From Phallusia fumigata (lineage: Eukaryota > Chordata > Ascidiacea > Phlebobranchia > Ascidiidae): 20,968 nucleotides of DNA. The stretch is taken from assembly GCA_008931825.1 (NCBI GenBank), contig QXVZ01013279.1:1-20968 (forward strand), given 5' to 3'. Under the pieces are notes generated by a model that saw only the letters and a list, made by a program, of their open reading frames with translations, was not told where the DNA came from and searched no databases. Numbering within the stretch: the first letter of the stretch is position 1; each line of letters opens with the position of its first letter. Positions 8,501 to 17,200 of the stretch are shown here, one piece after another. A program made the translations under genes and the position numbers.

Positions 8501-10875
8501 CCTTTTTGTTCACCCTCTACTTCAAGCTATAAAATACAACACTAATAAATTCATGTGCAAACCATTTGGGTTGGATTGCACATTGTGAAATTANCAAGTA
8601 GTTTTATGTAACATATGTGTGTTGCCATAACCTAATTTGGCCAGGAACCTCAAATAACATTTAGTGATTACAGCTTTGCCAACAGTTTATCGGTGTTTCT
8701 GCTTTTATTTACATCACAGATCCGTTGCAGTCTTTGCAGGGCAATGTCTCTTTCCTCTGCCAGGGATATGTTGTATTTAGGAGTCATAACAGGGTCACTC
8801 ATGAATCGGCGAAACTTTTTGCGCATCTCGTGATTGTCATGATCTAGCAAATGTGTCATTTGCTCTTTGTTGAAAGCCAGAGCTGGGTTCGCCGCACTAA
8901 CACTTTCCCATTTGCCCCTAGAAACAGATTTTTTAAAATATGTGTTAAACCTCGATTTCTGAAAAAACTACATTGTATTACCTGTTAGTCAGTCAATTCA
9001 ATTAAATTAAATCTCATGGCAAACCATTAACAAAAAGCATGACAGTTGTGATGTTCCATTACAACCTCAGTTACCCAAATCTGCTTGTGCAATAATGTGA
9101 TGGGCATAAAAAAGAAAATTATTTCTCAAACAAAATAATGTGCGCATACGAAATTTTTTATAATCTCAAACTGACACCCCAATTAGTATATCAGAAGTAT
9201 TGCTAATTTTTACGCTTGGATAAAGCAAATTATTAAAGCATATCAATGCACAATCAGTCTCTGTATTTTGGAGGGTAATGTCTAAAATTGCCAGTCCAAC
9301 ACTTGTAAACCTATACTGGCAGTTCTGTCTTTGGCAAGGCATTAAAAAGTCACTCATTCCACCTCCAAACATTGCTGATCCTTCGTAGTTGTAAACTTTT
9401 TCGTGCATGACATGTCCACATACATTAAAACATGGAGCAACTAGACTTACTGACTGAAAGGACTCGCAAGATTGAACAGAGCTGCAGTATTAACTCTACA
9501 GAAGCTAAACACCAGGCAGCGGGTTTTGAATGCAAGGGTGCTTGCTTTGCATGCGGATCTCCAAGCTTTCCACATGCAAAGAATATTGGTCCTGCATATG
9601 CAAGATCTCTATGAGAACAGCCATACTTTGCAAACTGGGGTGTCGATGCTAATCTAAACAGATTAGAAGTTTTGCCTGGTATAAATGCATTGCTTGCGAC
9701 CTTTAAGGGTACAGTCACAACCTAAAACTCTTGACAAAAGTTTCAGAAAAATTAACTTCCACCACCCTGATGTCCACCAGAGTAAAACTGGTGAACATTG
9801 CTGCATTTATCACGTAATGATAATTATTTTATTTACCATCTATATAATCGTTCAGAGTGGAAAGAGTTAATATTCATTGATATTATTGCCATGCCACCAT
9901 ATATGCTGCACTAAACTTTCACAGCACGTTTTACTAAACAAGAGCTTTAAAATTACCCCACACATGATGTTCTGGCAAACCGGAAACATATTGTAATATT
10001 CACAACAAATGTGACATATGCACTCAAAAATATGTGATGCGAGTTCGGCCTAAAACTCATCGTAGCTCGGCCAAATTTTCACATGTTATACTCAAAGGCC
10101 AGTCTGCAGGATATGGCAGTTCCCGAAGAGATCTTGGGCGTGCAGCACCGAAATGTCCCACGTGCACGCATGCTTGACCCCTAAGTCTGCGTGCACGAGC
10201 AACAAGCCCGGAGGCAACACAATTGATAAAGAGGACTAGGCAGGGCAATAAAATGACTTCGGTGCAAATGTATTTGCAAAGTAACAAAACAAGCAGAATC
10301 CCTGCCAATCCAGACCCCTTTGCAATGGTATCCGTTTGTATGTCGAAAAATATCCTGTATCAGTGTGAAAACACCCGATTCACTGTGAATATAAAAAATG
10401 CTCCACGTTTATAGTATTTTTAATTGATGCATGTGTTAATTCAGCTGTTATTCATTGATTGTTTTATGTTTTGACCTTCGCGTGCAAAACTCCGCTTGAA
10501 GTCAAAAAAATTAGCGTGCAAAAAAATTTGAAAAACAACTCGCACGTGCAGCTGCAATATTCTGCAGACTGGCTCAAGGGCCATCTTTGACCCATTGCAA
10601 AAGCTTCCAACAAATCGGAAACTCTACCAAGTACCAACTACATGATCGAAAATTCAGAACTAATATGACATATGCACTTAAAAATATGTGATGTGCGCTG
10701 GCCCACACCTGATTTCTTTGGGCGTCATCTTATTGTCAACTTGACTTGAGGCAGATACAGTGCTCACATGAAGTTGGCATATGGAAGTTGCTCTTGCAGC
10801 AGTACAACAAATGGTGGAGCATTTCTTTGCGTTGCACATAATGCGTTGGCAGCTGACCAGTTTGCTGGATGCCAT
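2422..10875 (-). CDS. Peroxisomal acyl-CoA oxidase (ten visible exons, internal gap)
   Basis: Flavoenzyme that oxidises acyl-CoA to trans-2-enoyl-CoA with release of H2O2, the first step of peroxisomal beta-oxidation. Exons, in order of transcription: 10875-10709, 8917-8713, [gap], 8526-8342, 7787-7565, 7414-7196, 6942-6853, 4131-4071, 3996-3854, 3218-3027, 2598-2422. All junctions are GT-AG and in phase. Family marks are the acyl-CoA-dehydrogenase middle segment [11 protein letters not shown]...[11 protein letters not shown], the [13 protein letters not shown] motif, and [11 protein letters not shown], whose Glu matches the catalytic base (Glu421 of rat ACOX). The C-terminus is ...PESKL, a PTS1 peroxisomal signal. 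About 553 codons are visible against about 650-700 for the family. The missing part includes the FAD-contacting segment before LEVEGEQ and coincides with the N at 8594. The motifs resemble plant and bacterial oxidases more than animal ACOX1, so I do not assign a paralogue number. Confidence 0.9.
2599..3026 (-). other. Last oxidase intron (428 bases)
   Basis: GT-AG intron without coding signal. It contains the paired CRE-like 24-mer at 2929-2952. Confidence 0.8.
2929..2952 (+). repeat. Paired CRE-like 24-mer, copy 1
   Basis: Consists of TTACGTCAT and TGACGTCA separated by a TGTGTG spacer. Copies at 14434-14457 (2 differences) and, reversed, 16104-16127 (1 difference). Lies in the last oxidase intron. 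Confidence 0.6.
3027..3218 (-). CDS. Acyl-CoA oxidase exon (ACOX C-terminal domain)
   Basis: 64 codons, [20 protein letters not shown] to [11 protein letters not shown]. Contains [20 protein letters not shown], matching the L-x-x-LY-x-L-x-x-x-x-x-D-x-G helix of the ACOX C-terminal domain. Donor CTG/GTAACT. Confidence 0.9.
3333..3389 (-). other. Possible 19-codon cassette exon in the oxidase
   Basis: Between the exons ending DLVQ and starting GAAYAYG, an acceptor TTTTTTTCAG is followed by an open stretch [19 protein letters not shown] that is exactly in phase (57 bases, phase 0-0) if the weak donor GCT/GTTAAA is used. The two flanking exons already join well without it, so this is at best an alternative exon. 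Confidence 0.25.
3854..3996 (-). CDS. Acyl-CoA oxidase exon (C-terminal helical domain)
   Basis: A split Asp, then [20 protein letters not shown], and ending [17 protein letters not shown]. Phase 0 end. Resembles the W-x(5)-DLV(Q/R) segment of the second ACOX domain. Confidence 0.87.
4071..4131 (-). CDS. Acyl-CoA oxidase short exon
   Basis: 20 codons plus [21 protein letters not shown]. The consensus donor GTGAGG at 4070-4065 gives the right phase; reading through it would add residues without family resemblance. Confidence 0.85.
4490..4549. repeat. Palindrome next to a hairpin
   Basis: 4490-4503 is an exact 14-base palindrome centred on TCTAGA. Then 4518-4529 and 4538-4549 are perfect 12-base inverted arms with an 8-base loop. 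Possibly the end of a small inverted-repeat element. Confidence 0.5.
6700..6770 (-). mobile_element. Terminus of a hAT-like non-autonomous element
   Basis: Read on the minus strand this begins CAGTGTTTCCAACCTTTTTC and goes on with AGCTCGTGGCTCAATTTC, very like the ends of hAT-family DNA transposons (CAGTG-TTTC-CAACC...). The other end was not found. The GGGCCGCGA-containing stretch near 6520 may belong to the same element. Confidence 0.45.
6853..6942 (-). CDS. Acyl-CoA oxidase exon with catalytic Glu
   Basis: 30 codons, [20 protein letters not shown] then [10 protein letters not shown]. The Glu in AEGDN aligns with the catalytic base that takes the alpha proton of the acyl-CoA. Confidence 0.93.
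7196..7414 (-). CDS. Acyl-CoA oxidase exon (C-terminal helices, CGGQ motif)
   Basis: 73 codons in phase 0 on both sides, beginning [20 protein letters not shown] and ending [10 protein letters not shown]. The last residues open the family's CGG[QH]G(Y/L) motif, completed in the next exon. Confidence 0.93.
7565..7787 (-). CDS. Acyl-CoA oxidase exon (domain junction)
   Basis: Completes the split Arg and then reads [40 protein letters not shown] and [15 protein letters not shown]. The pattern R-Y-x-x-x-R-x-x-x-G is the acyl-CoA dehydrogenase/oxidase signature at the start of the C-terminal helical domain; here Thr-Val replaces the usual Gln-Phe before Gly. Confidence 0.93.
7788..8341 (-). other. 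Oxidase intron (554 bases)
   Basis: GT-AG intron between the exons ending LLNR and starting YSDV. AT-rich, no exon or repeat recognised. Confidence 0.75.
8342..8526 (-). CDS. Acyl-CoA oxidase exon (middle beta domain)
   Basis: 61 codons plus [22 protein letters not shown] is followed by [20 protein letters not shown] and [12 protein letters not shown]. This is the beta-domain region that contacts flavin and acyl-CoA. The [11 protein letters not shown] form is typical of plant and bacterial-type ACOX; mammalian ACOX1 has a different sequence here. Confidence 0.93.
8527..8712 (-). other. Intron remnant with assembly gap; missing oxidase exons
   Basis: Only 186 bases separate the exon ending RLQRICD from the exon starting LEVEGEQ. 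In the family these points are roughly 100-150 residues apart. Nothing here codes for the missing part, and the single N at 8594 lies inside, so it stands for a gap of unknown length holding one or more exons. Both flanking exons are in phase 0 at this point. Confidence 0.75.
8713..8917 (-). CDS. Acyl-CoA oxidase exon 2 (N-terminal helical domain)
   Basis: 68 codons after a split Arg. It contains [20 protein letters not shown] and [20 protein letters not shown], the typical start of the ACOX alpha domain (charged helix, then a Y-N-x-[PS]-x-x-[EQ]-[EQ]-R-type motif). Donor GAT/GTAAAT, phase 0. Confidence 0.85.
9545..9581. repeat. Imperfect hairpin
   Basis: Arms 9545-9557 and 9569-9581 pair over 13 bases with one mismatch (G-T in RNA) around an 11-base loop. 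Confidence 0.4.
10012..10693. mobile_element. Candidate inverted-repeat element between direct repeats
   Basis: 28-base direct repeats at 10012-10039 and 10666-10693 differ at one base. Between them, 22-base inverted repeats at 10098-10119 and 10552-10573 match at 20 of 22 positions. Inside, 10161-10170 and 10188-10197 form a perfect 10-base hairpin stem. No transposase ORF. It could be a MITE-like element or an older local duplication. Confidence 0.45.
10709..10875 (-). CDS. Acyl-CoA oxidase exon 1 (N-terminal extension)
   Basis: Starts at an ATG in good context (AACCATGG) at 10875-10873 and encodes 55 codons plus AG. The first ~31 residues have no acidic residue and are rich in Ser, Cys, Lys and Arg. 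The final MTPKEI joins through a split Arg to [15 protein letters not shown] in the next exon. The donor is CAG/GTGTGG. Whether the first Met or the Met of MTPKEI (codon 50) is used is open. Confidence 0.65.
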
Positions 10876-10910
10876 GGTTTGAACTTTTCTGCCTAAATTG
10901 AAACGAAATA
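10876..10910 (-). promoter_or_regulatory. Possible spliced-leader acceptor upstream of the oxidase ATG
   Basis: On the minus strand a T-rich stretch ending TTTCAATTTAG lies about 17 bases before the start codon, with no upstream exon recognised. In organisms with spliced-leader trans-splicing, such as Ciona, this is the usual arrangement. It could equally be an ordinary acceptor of an unseen 5' UTR exon. Confidence 0.3.
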
Positions 10911-11913
10911 GTTCCTAAAAAAAAGATTGTTAGCCAAAATCTTTTGTTTGGTAAATTTTGCTGGGGTTTGTTAGCACTATTTTTTTGCCGTTCGCTTTTC
11001 TTTAGGCTAAATCAATTCAAATAAATAGACAAACGCGAAATCGCGATGCAAACAGAAAGATGCGCATGGACGTTTTATTCACTGTTCGTTCATTGGATTT
11101 AAAAAAACTTTTATATCGGATGAACGTGCAGTAAAACTCTTCACGAAAAACAACAGCCTTTTCCACAGACAAAAACTGATCCTGTTTACGCTGTACAGTG
11201 TACAGCCGCCACCACACTTAAGAGTAAAGCATTATATATGTAGAAATTTTATTCCAGTGAAGTACACTGCGGAAAACATTTGGACACAATTCCACGTTTC
11301 GAAGCCCAAACGGCACCAAATGTTGGGATGACAATCGTAAACATAACAAACTACCAGAGCGCATTAGTCCATAATATAGTTCTTTGCTTGTAACAGTCAT
11401 GACGGCCGAGAAAGCAGTTTTTTATTTAAAAACAAAATTCACCGCAAGCACCGAATACAGTTTTTACTGTTTGCTTCATTTATTAATTACGGTTTAGAGA
11501 ATATGATTTTTATTATGAGTGATAGGCATGAAAAAGAGTGAACTTAATTGTCATGGTGTCATTTTATACTGGGCAAAGTTGGGCTTTTTGGATATTAATA
11601 TTCGGTGTTTTAATATTTTTTCAAACAGATTGCGTCAATCGCTTGTAAGTTCGTTGGAAAGTGTTGTGTGCAAATTTTGTTGTCTGGTGGTGTTTGGTTT
11701 GCGAGATATTTGGGTTGAAAGTTGGCACTTTTTTGTTTGCTGGGTCGGTTTTGACGCTGTTTCCTCAAAGAACTCAGGTGTTTACATGTACGTGACGCGC
11801 GCGAAGAAAAACGACCGTAATGAAATGTGAAAAAATAACACGAGTACACTAACATGTAGCGCCAACACATTTAAAAACTCGTAGCAAATTTTAAAAGTTC
11901 AAGCCTTTAGAAC

Positions 11914-11975
11914 AGTGTTTCTTGACCGGGTGAATGGTTCACCCCAGGATGAATAAAATTTTTACAAGGGCGGAT
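11914..11975 (+). mobile_element. hAT-like transposon end
   Basis: Begins CAGTGTTTCTTGACCGGGTG and then GGTTCACCCC, the usual look of hAT-type termini (CAGTG-TTTCT-x-ACC-GGG). The opposite end and a target duplication were not found, so it is probably a fragment. Confidence 0.4.
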
Positions 11976-12433
11976 GAATGAGAAGAGATGAACGAAGGGT
12001 GAATGAAATGTTTTTGTGCCTATTGCTATAATTTATTTGTTTTACATTTATCCAACAACACTGAATAGAATGCCTGCCTACTGACAGCAGTCGGACAAAT
12101 GCAAATCATTTCTTTGTTACACAACAACATCAATATTTAGATGCTTATTGTGACAAAATAATAATAGTTTATGTCACAAGACCTCTGTCTGTGTGACATC
12201 ACCGTGGTATTTGTAGCTTTGTCAAATTCTCAGTCGGTATACAATTTGAACTTCAGTGCCCAAGGTAAGGCATTGTACGCCCCCAGGCCACATATGGGCG
12301 TTTGATTGCTAATTTGGAATTACAATATTACCTGATTTGTTTTAATTTGATGGAATAAATAACATTGACAGCAAACTCACTTTTTCATTGCTTATCCACA
12401 ACATAAAAGTAAACCCTTACAAGCATGTTAAAC

Positions 12434-12475
12434 AAGTCAAGTCAAGTTTATTTGCATTGTCACTTCATCAATTTG
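12434..12475 (+). repeat. AAGTC direct repeat leading into AAGTTTATTTGCATTGTCAC
   Basis: Three tandem AAGTC-type units followed by TTTATTTGCATTGTCAC. Such a run resembles the tail of dispersed elements in marine animal genomes. I cannot define its limits. Confidence 0.3.
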
Positions 12476-13355
12476 TTTTTGTTAAAAGGTTTCATAAAAC
12501 AGCAAGGACACCGAAAGAACCATGGGTTATCGAGTCAAGTGTTCTGTTTTTGAAAGATGGTTGAAGTGTACTGGGTATGTTCTGCCGTAGGATCGCAACC
12601 GACCGCCCAAACTGAATACGTGATCACTGACATCAAATTAAATGAAATTTTTAGACTTTTTTGTTGGCCGTTATCACCAATACATGAGTTTTTACCAACT
12701 ACTGAAACCAAAACGTATTTTTTGCAAATAAAGCCGTCATCCAGCGACTGTCGCTGAACAGAATTGGGTGAGAAGATGCTTTATCGTGGAAAACTGAAAA
12801 AAAAAAAACATTTTCAGAACTGTTGTTTACAAACATAATTCCCTTTTGGTTTGGTTTTGCATTTTGTCTGCTCATAAACATGTCAGTTAAAAAAATCTTA
12901 ACCTTTCAAAAACCTAATTCTAAAACCAGGTTACACAATGAAATCCACACAACCTTGCACTTGAGACAAAATTTTATGGCGATATGCGATTTTCCCCTAA
13001 ATGTACTCACAAAAATATTTACATGCGGTCGTTACAACGCACAGTGCACACACAAATGCCAAAGATGGAACGGGACAAGGTCAACCCGAAAGCGACCGAC
13101 AGTTGCCCACATACATGCAAAGTGCAAAAATCAAAAATGCGTTTTTTTCAGTAAAACTAACATTACTTAATCTGTTACTCACAAAGGCGGTTCTTGAAAA
13201 CCAATCTCGTTATTCACCCTTGGACAGGATTTACGAATTTAAGCACAAAAAGGTTTAACAACAAATGGTTTGAAATGCTGTTTTCGAAAAATATTCTTCA
13301 GTCATGCAGTTTGGGATTTTGCCAATACACTCCACACTCAGAACACGCAAAAGTG

Positions 13356-13380
13356 CACACAAACACACAAACACACAAAC
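13356..13380 (+). repeat. Short ACACACAA tandem repeat
   Basis: About three copies of an 8-base unit in 25 bases. Confidence 0.7.
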
Positions 13381-13791
13381 AGTATCCACGGCCAGGTGGC
13401 GCCAAAAGCCAATACACTCGCAAAGAAGAAATAGCAGTGCAGCAACAGGGGTAGAAATAATGACGGAAGGCGCGAATGGCAATATTTGAAACTCAATTAT
13501 GATTCAGTATTATAGCAATAGAAGAAAACGCAATTGTGCGACCTCGTGAAGGGCAGTGTTTGATCGCTGTGGGTGTAATTAGCGCAGAAACAACAAAGCA
13601 ACAATGCTTCATGGTGTCAGAAAACCAACAGGTACGTTGAATGCGCTGGGTACTTGAAAAACAGCTCGGGTTTTTAGCGTGGAAAACGGTTTGGTCGTAC
13701 TTGGGCATACAAAAATCCCTCGGACTACACACAAGCAGTGCAAATTGTCTCTGTCTGTTTCCACTAAAAACTTGTTTTTTACGAAGTGAAG

Positions 13792-13884
13792 ATGTCGTGG
13801 TTGGAAATAGAAAGAAACAATGCCGAAATTGAATCGCTCGTTACACTTTTGAGGACGGACAAGCTGAACGAATTAAACAGATAG
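13792..13884 (+). CDS. Possible 30-codon small ORF
   Basis: ATG at 13792 and TAG at 13882-13884, giving MSWLEIERNNAEIESLVTLL then RTDKLNELNR: charged, helical, coding-like in composition, no known domain. A T-rich stretch ending in AAG lies just before the start and an AATAAA at 13998-14003 lies 114 bases after the stop. It runs against the supervillin 3' UTR. Chance or a relic exon remain possible. Confidence 0.25.
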   Translation: MSWLEIERNNAEIESLVTLLRTDKLNELNR

Positions 13885-14051
13885 AGTGCACCTTACGTTT
13901 CAGACGACACTCAACAATATACTGTCATGTAGATCTTACCATCTTATCGACTTTAAAAATTTGGAATGCTTAAAATTTAGACATGAAGGAGCAAGAAAAT
14001 AAACAAACAAACAAATTCCTTTTTTTCCTTCAAAAAACAGCGGAGCAAAAC

Positions 14052-14288
14052 TCAATACAGTTTTTTCTCTTTTCTTAAATTCTGCTGTTTCCAGGGAGGA
14101 AGTTTATAAAATTCGTCTTTGCTCATTCCGAAAAGCTCACTGAAGTCTTTAACAGAGAGGTAGGTCTCTAGATGGTTCGGCTCGACTCCTTCTGGCAAAT
14201 TGTCCGTGTCTTGAAGCTCTTCGATAGTGTAGGTCAGTCGGGATATTGTTTTGAGGACGTTTTGCACCGGAACTGGTTTATGCAATCG
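14052..14288 (-). CDS. Supervillin terminal exon: villin headpiece
   Basis: 78 codons plus TGA. RLHKPVPVQNVLKTISRLTY leads into NLPEGVEPNHLETYLSVKDF and the headpiece core FGMSKDEFYKLPPWKQQNLR-KEKKLY. The Trp-Lys pair and the KEK near the end, both important for F-actin binding in villin, are present. The Lys before the ...E-x-x-LS motif is Leu, as in vertebrate supervillin, and the last residue is Tyr in place of Phe. Confidence 0.95.
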   Translation of the reverse strand, partial: RLHKPVPVQNVLKTISRLTYTIEELQDTDNLPEGVEPNHLETYLSVKDFSELFGMSKDEFYKLPPWKQQNLRKEKKLY

Positions 14289-17200
14289 CTGCAAATAAAA
14301 TATTTTATAGCAGACTTTCAAATGTGTACGTCAAGTGTTAGGTGTTCGCAGATAATGGAAATGGAAATCAGGTTGGTGGCGTTTACCACGAAAATATGCA
14401 AAAAAATAGGTTTGCCTGTAAATTTAAACCATGTTACGTCATATGTGTGTGATGTCATGATACTTCGAGCAGAATTTTTTGCCGTGAATAAAAATCCGGT
14501 TGTTGACGGCAGCATTTGAAGTGAGTGTACGCTCCATCATATTGATTTACAACGTTGCCTTTTATTATGTTTTACAGATTCACTGTATTTACTTTTTGTT
14601 CGATTGATATTTTATCGTTCTTTGCTGTCCAGTAAGGAAAGGAATTGATAAAAGGAAGAGGTTCATGATGTTCGTGGATGAGGATTGGTTCGCATTCGCT
14701 GCGGTTTTCTAAAAATAAACAAAATATGGAAACCTTGTAGCAAGATAGTGATCAAAAATTTGCCCATCCATCAAAAATGATCAGTAAAATAAAAAGTACT
14801 GATTATTTAAAATGATACCATGTTAAATACTTGGCCTACGGTTATTATCAACATTTTATTCTGGAAAAGCTGTTACCTACATAAACTCTATTATTCCAAT
14901 CGCCCACCTTTGCAGTATTCGATGCTGGTTTCCATGGCAAGACGTTTATTTATATCCAGCTGTCGTTTGCCTGGTCCTTTCATGACGTCGTCGGGAATCG
15001 AACTGTGCCAGAGATAAACCCCGTCGAATGTGTCGAACAGAACCAGAGCTAAATACATTGAAGGTGAAAATATTTAAGGTAACGTCTTTCAATATATGCC
15101 ATTGAGTTTAAATATGCCACAGAATTCAATCATAAATCAATTAGTTGACAATCGCTCGAATCGGATATTAAAATTGTATATTTTAGGCATACTATAACAA
15201 CAATGCCAAATTTACCGAATCAATGGAAAAGAAAACTAAAAACCTTTGGCACAATATTCTATGTCCAAAAACACAGACCCAATTAAATCTCACAATTTTC
15301 GACCACTGACCTGGTCGGATTAGATCCTGCAGTTGTTCCGGTACAAGTGGGTAGGGTTCTTTTCCATCGCCCAGTGGTTTTGCTACTGGAGGGAGCTCTT
15401 CTGCGGCGAACTCGTCACCAGAGGGCAGTAGATTCCATGCCCGGGGATGGTCGACCTTTGACCCCTCGGCTTCAAGTAAGCTGCAGTATTTGTTGCGACG
15501 TATTCGCAGCATAGCTGAAAACGAAGGAAATGTGAAATTAACATGCTTAACAAGCGAGTTGTATATCTGCGCATTCAGTTTTTTCTGAGAGTTTTTGAGA
15601 CAAGGAGTTTCGACCGGTGTTCATTGCGATATAATCAGGCACCAGACATTTGAGCACTTGGAAAAGATTTGTAGAATGCTTTACTACTGTTGATTGTACT
15701 ATAGGCGCCTAACAAAACTCCTTCATAAAGCTAACAGAAAGGGTTGTTGGCACACAACTCGGCAGTTGTTTTGAATGGAAGTCAAGAAATTATATTTGAA
15801 TAAAAGAACTTTGTCTCTTCAATGAAATCTTCAATATTCATTGACTTTTTGAAAGATAAAATTCAATGAATATTTAAATTTGGATTACTCTTTCTACCTT
15901 CGTTGAAATCGTCGTTTTCTTTTCCTTCCTCGCAAACGTTCAACTCGACCGATTTGCAACTTGTTCGAAATCCAAGACTTGGAAGCTTGCTTTCTTGGAT
16001 CTGAAATTAAAAAAGCGCAAATCTTAAGATACGTCGTTTTCATATGATCCAACAAAAAACGGTTTTAATCAACGCTATCACATAACACATATAATACATA
16101 ATGTGACGTCACACACGAATGACGTAATAGTTTCCTTTTTTAGGAGTTTGTACAGTTTAAGATATTTAACAGATATGTTTGGAAACTTTTCTTTCATAGT
16201 TTTAACTTACTTTGGCTGCTGTGGCTTCGGCAATATTCCTGGTGTTTTCGGACGAAGCACAACCATGCCATACAACCAATTTCGCTTGTCGGGCGTTCAT
16301 TGCTACGAACGATGTTCGAGTACGGAGGGATTGACATTCACATGGAACCTAATGATTTGAAAATGAATTTGAAAACAGGATATGAACGAAGAGCAAAATC
16401 GTGAAACGGAATTTTCGGGTAAACTTGTTGGCTGTTTTTAAAGATACACGTTTTCGAATAAATAAAAAAGTTAAATCTCAGAAAACAAAAATGCGCGAAA
16501 TAGTTTTTTCACGAACATACTAAAGTTTGGTTGCTCGTGTTTCCCAATGATTTTTAAAAATTATTTCGCACGTAACAAGTAAACTGCTGGCAATTTGCAT
16601 TATATCGCACGTTTAGTATGATACAAGCTATCCTAAAAATTCAAATGTACGAAATCAAACGCGGCAAAATACATGAACGTTGGCCTTACTTGGTGAAGTG
16701 ATGCCTCGTCAGTGGAGCTACCTCGCACAGAAAATAGTTTCCAACTGAAAGAAGTTAGAAAAATAAGAATGAAGAATTTCGGAAATGCCGCAGTACAGAT
16801 TATTAGGCAACACTGACCTGTAGTAACCTCCTCTTTCCCCCTGCTTTCCATCCACTGTTACCATGGCACCCTTGAAGCATTGCGTCATCGCTGGTGGTTC
16901 TTTACCTTCCGTAACTACTACCTGAAATATACGTCTTTGTAGAGGTTATTCAAGTCTAAATAACCTATTATGAAAGGCACGTAGCGTTACATATTGTTTT
17001 GTTTTTCACCAAAAAAGCGCAGTTTATTGTCCAATAAAAATTTTGCCTCTACTAATCAACAAATTCCATGGGTCATTGTTGATTACATGTGCACCATGGG
17101 TTGGGTTGGCTACTATTTGTTGCAAAACCTTTTCAGATATTGATCTCCAAAAAGTCACCTGACTGCCGACAGCTTTGTCGATTTCCGTAGCCATCAACGC

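Larger units (their letters stand above)
8918..10708 (-). other. Oxidase intron 1 (1791 bases)
   Basis: Lies between the exon ending MTPKEI and the exon starting GKWESV. No coding exon recognised. Contains an imperfect hairpin at 9545-9581 and an inverted-repeat element between direct repeats at 10012-10693. Small ORFs on both strands at 9166-9718 show no domain. Confidence 0.7.
10876..14051. other. Intergenic region between oxidase and supervillin genes
   Basis: Both neighbours are on the minus strand, so this holds the oxidase promoter (next to 10876) and the supervillin 3' UTR (next to 14051). Seen inside: a hAT-like end at 11914, an AAGTC-repeat stretch near 12434, an ACACACAA microsatellite at 13356-13380 and a 30-codon ORF at 13792-13884. 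ORFs of 60-115 codons elsewhere lack coding character. No close AATAAA on the minus strand downstream of 14052 was found. Confidence 0.6.

Noticed and set aside
9166-9718. Minus-strand ORFs of 80 and 97 codons and plus-strand ORFs over 9432-9657
   Set aside because: No known motif, overlapping open frames on both strands, no splice or phase link to the oxidase exons. Probably chance or repeat-derived.
10161-10197. Perfect hairpin considered as a microRNA precursor
   Set aside because: The 10-base stem is too short for a precursor and it sits inside an inverted-repeat element.
11519-11870. ORFs of 103 codons (plus) and 86 codons (minus) in the intergenic region
   Set aside because: Low-complexity, Cys/Phe-rich in one frame and without family resemblance; they overlap on opposite strands.
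12823-13489. Set of overlapping ORFs on both strands
   Set aside because: Composition follows the local CA-rich microsatellite and AT-rich DNA, with no conserved-looking domain.
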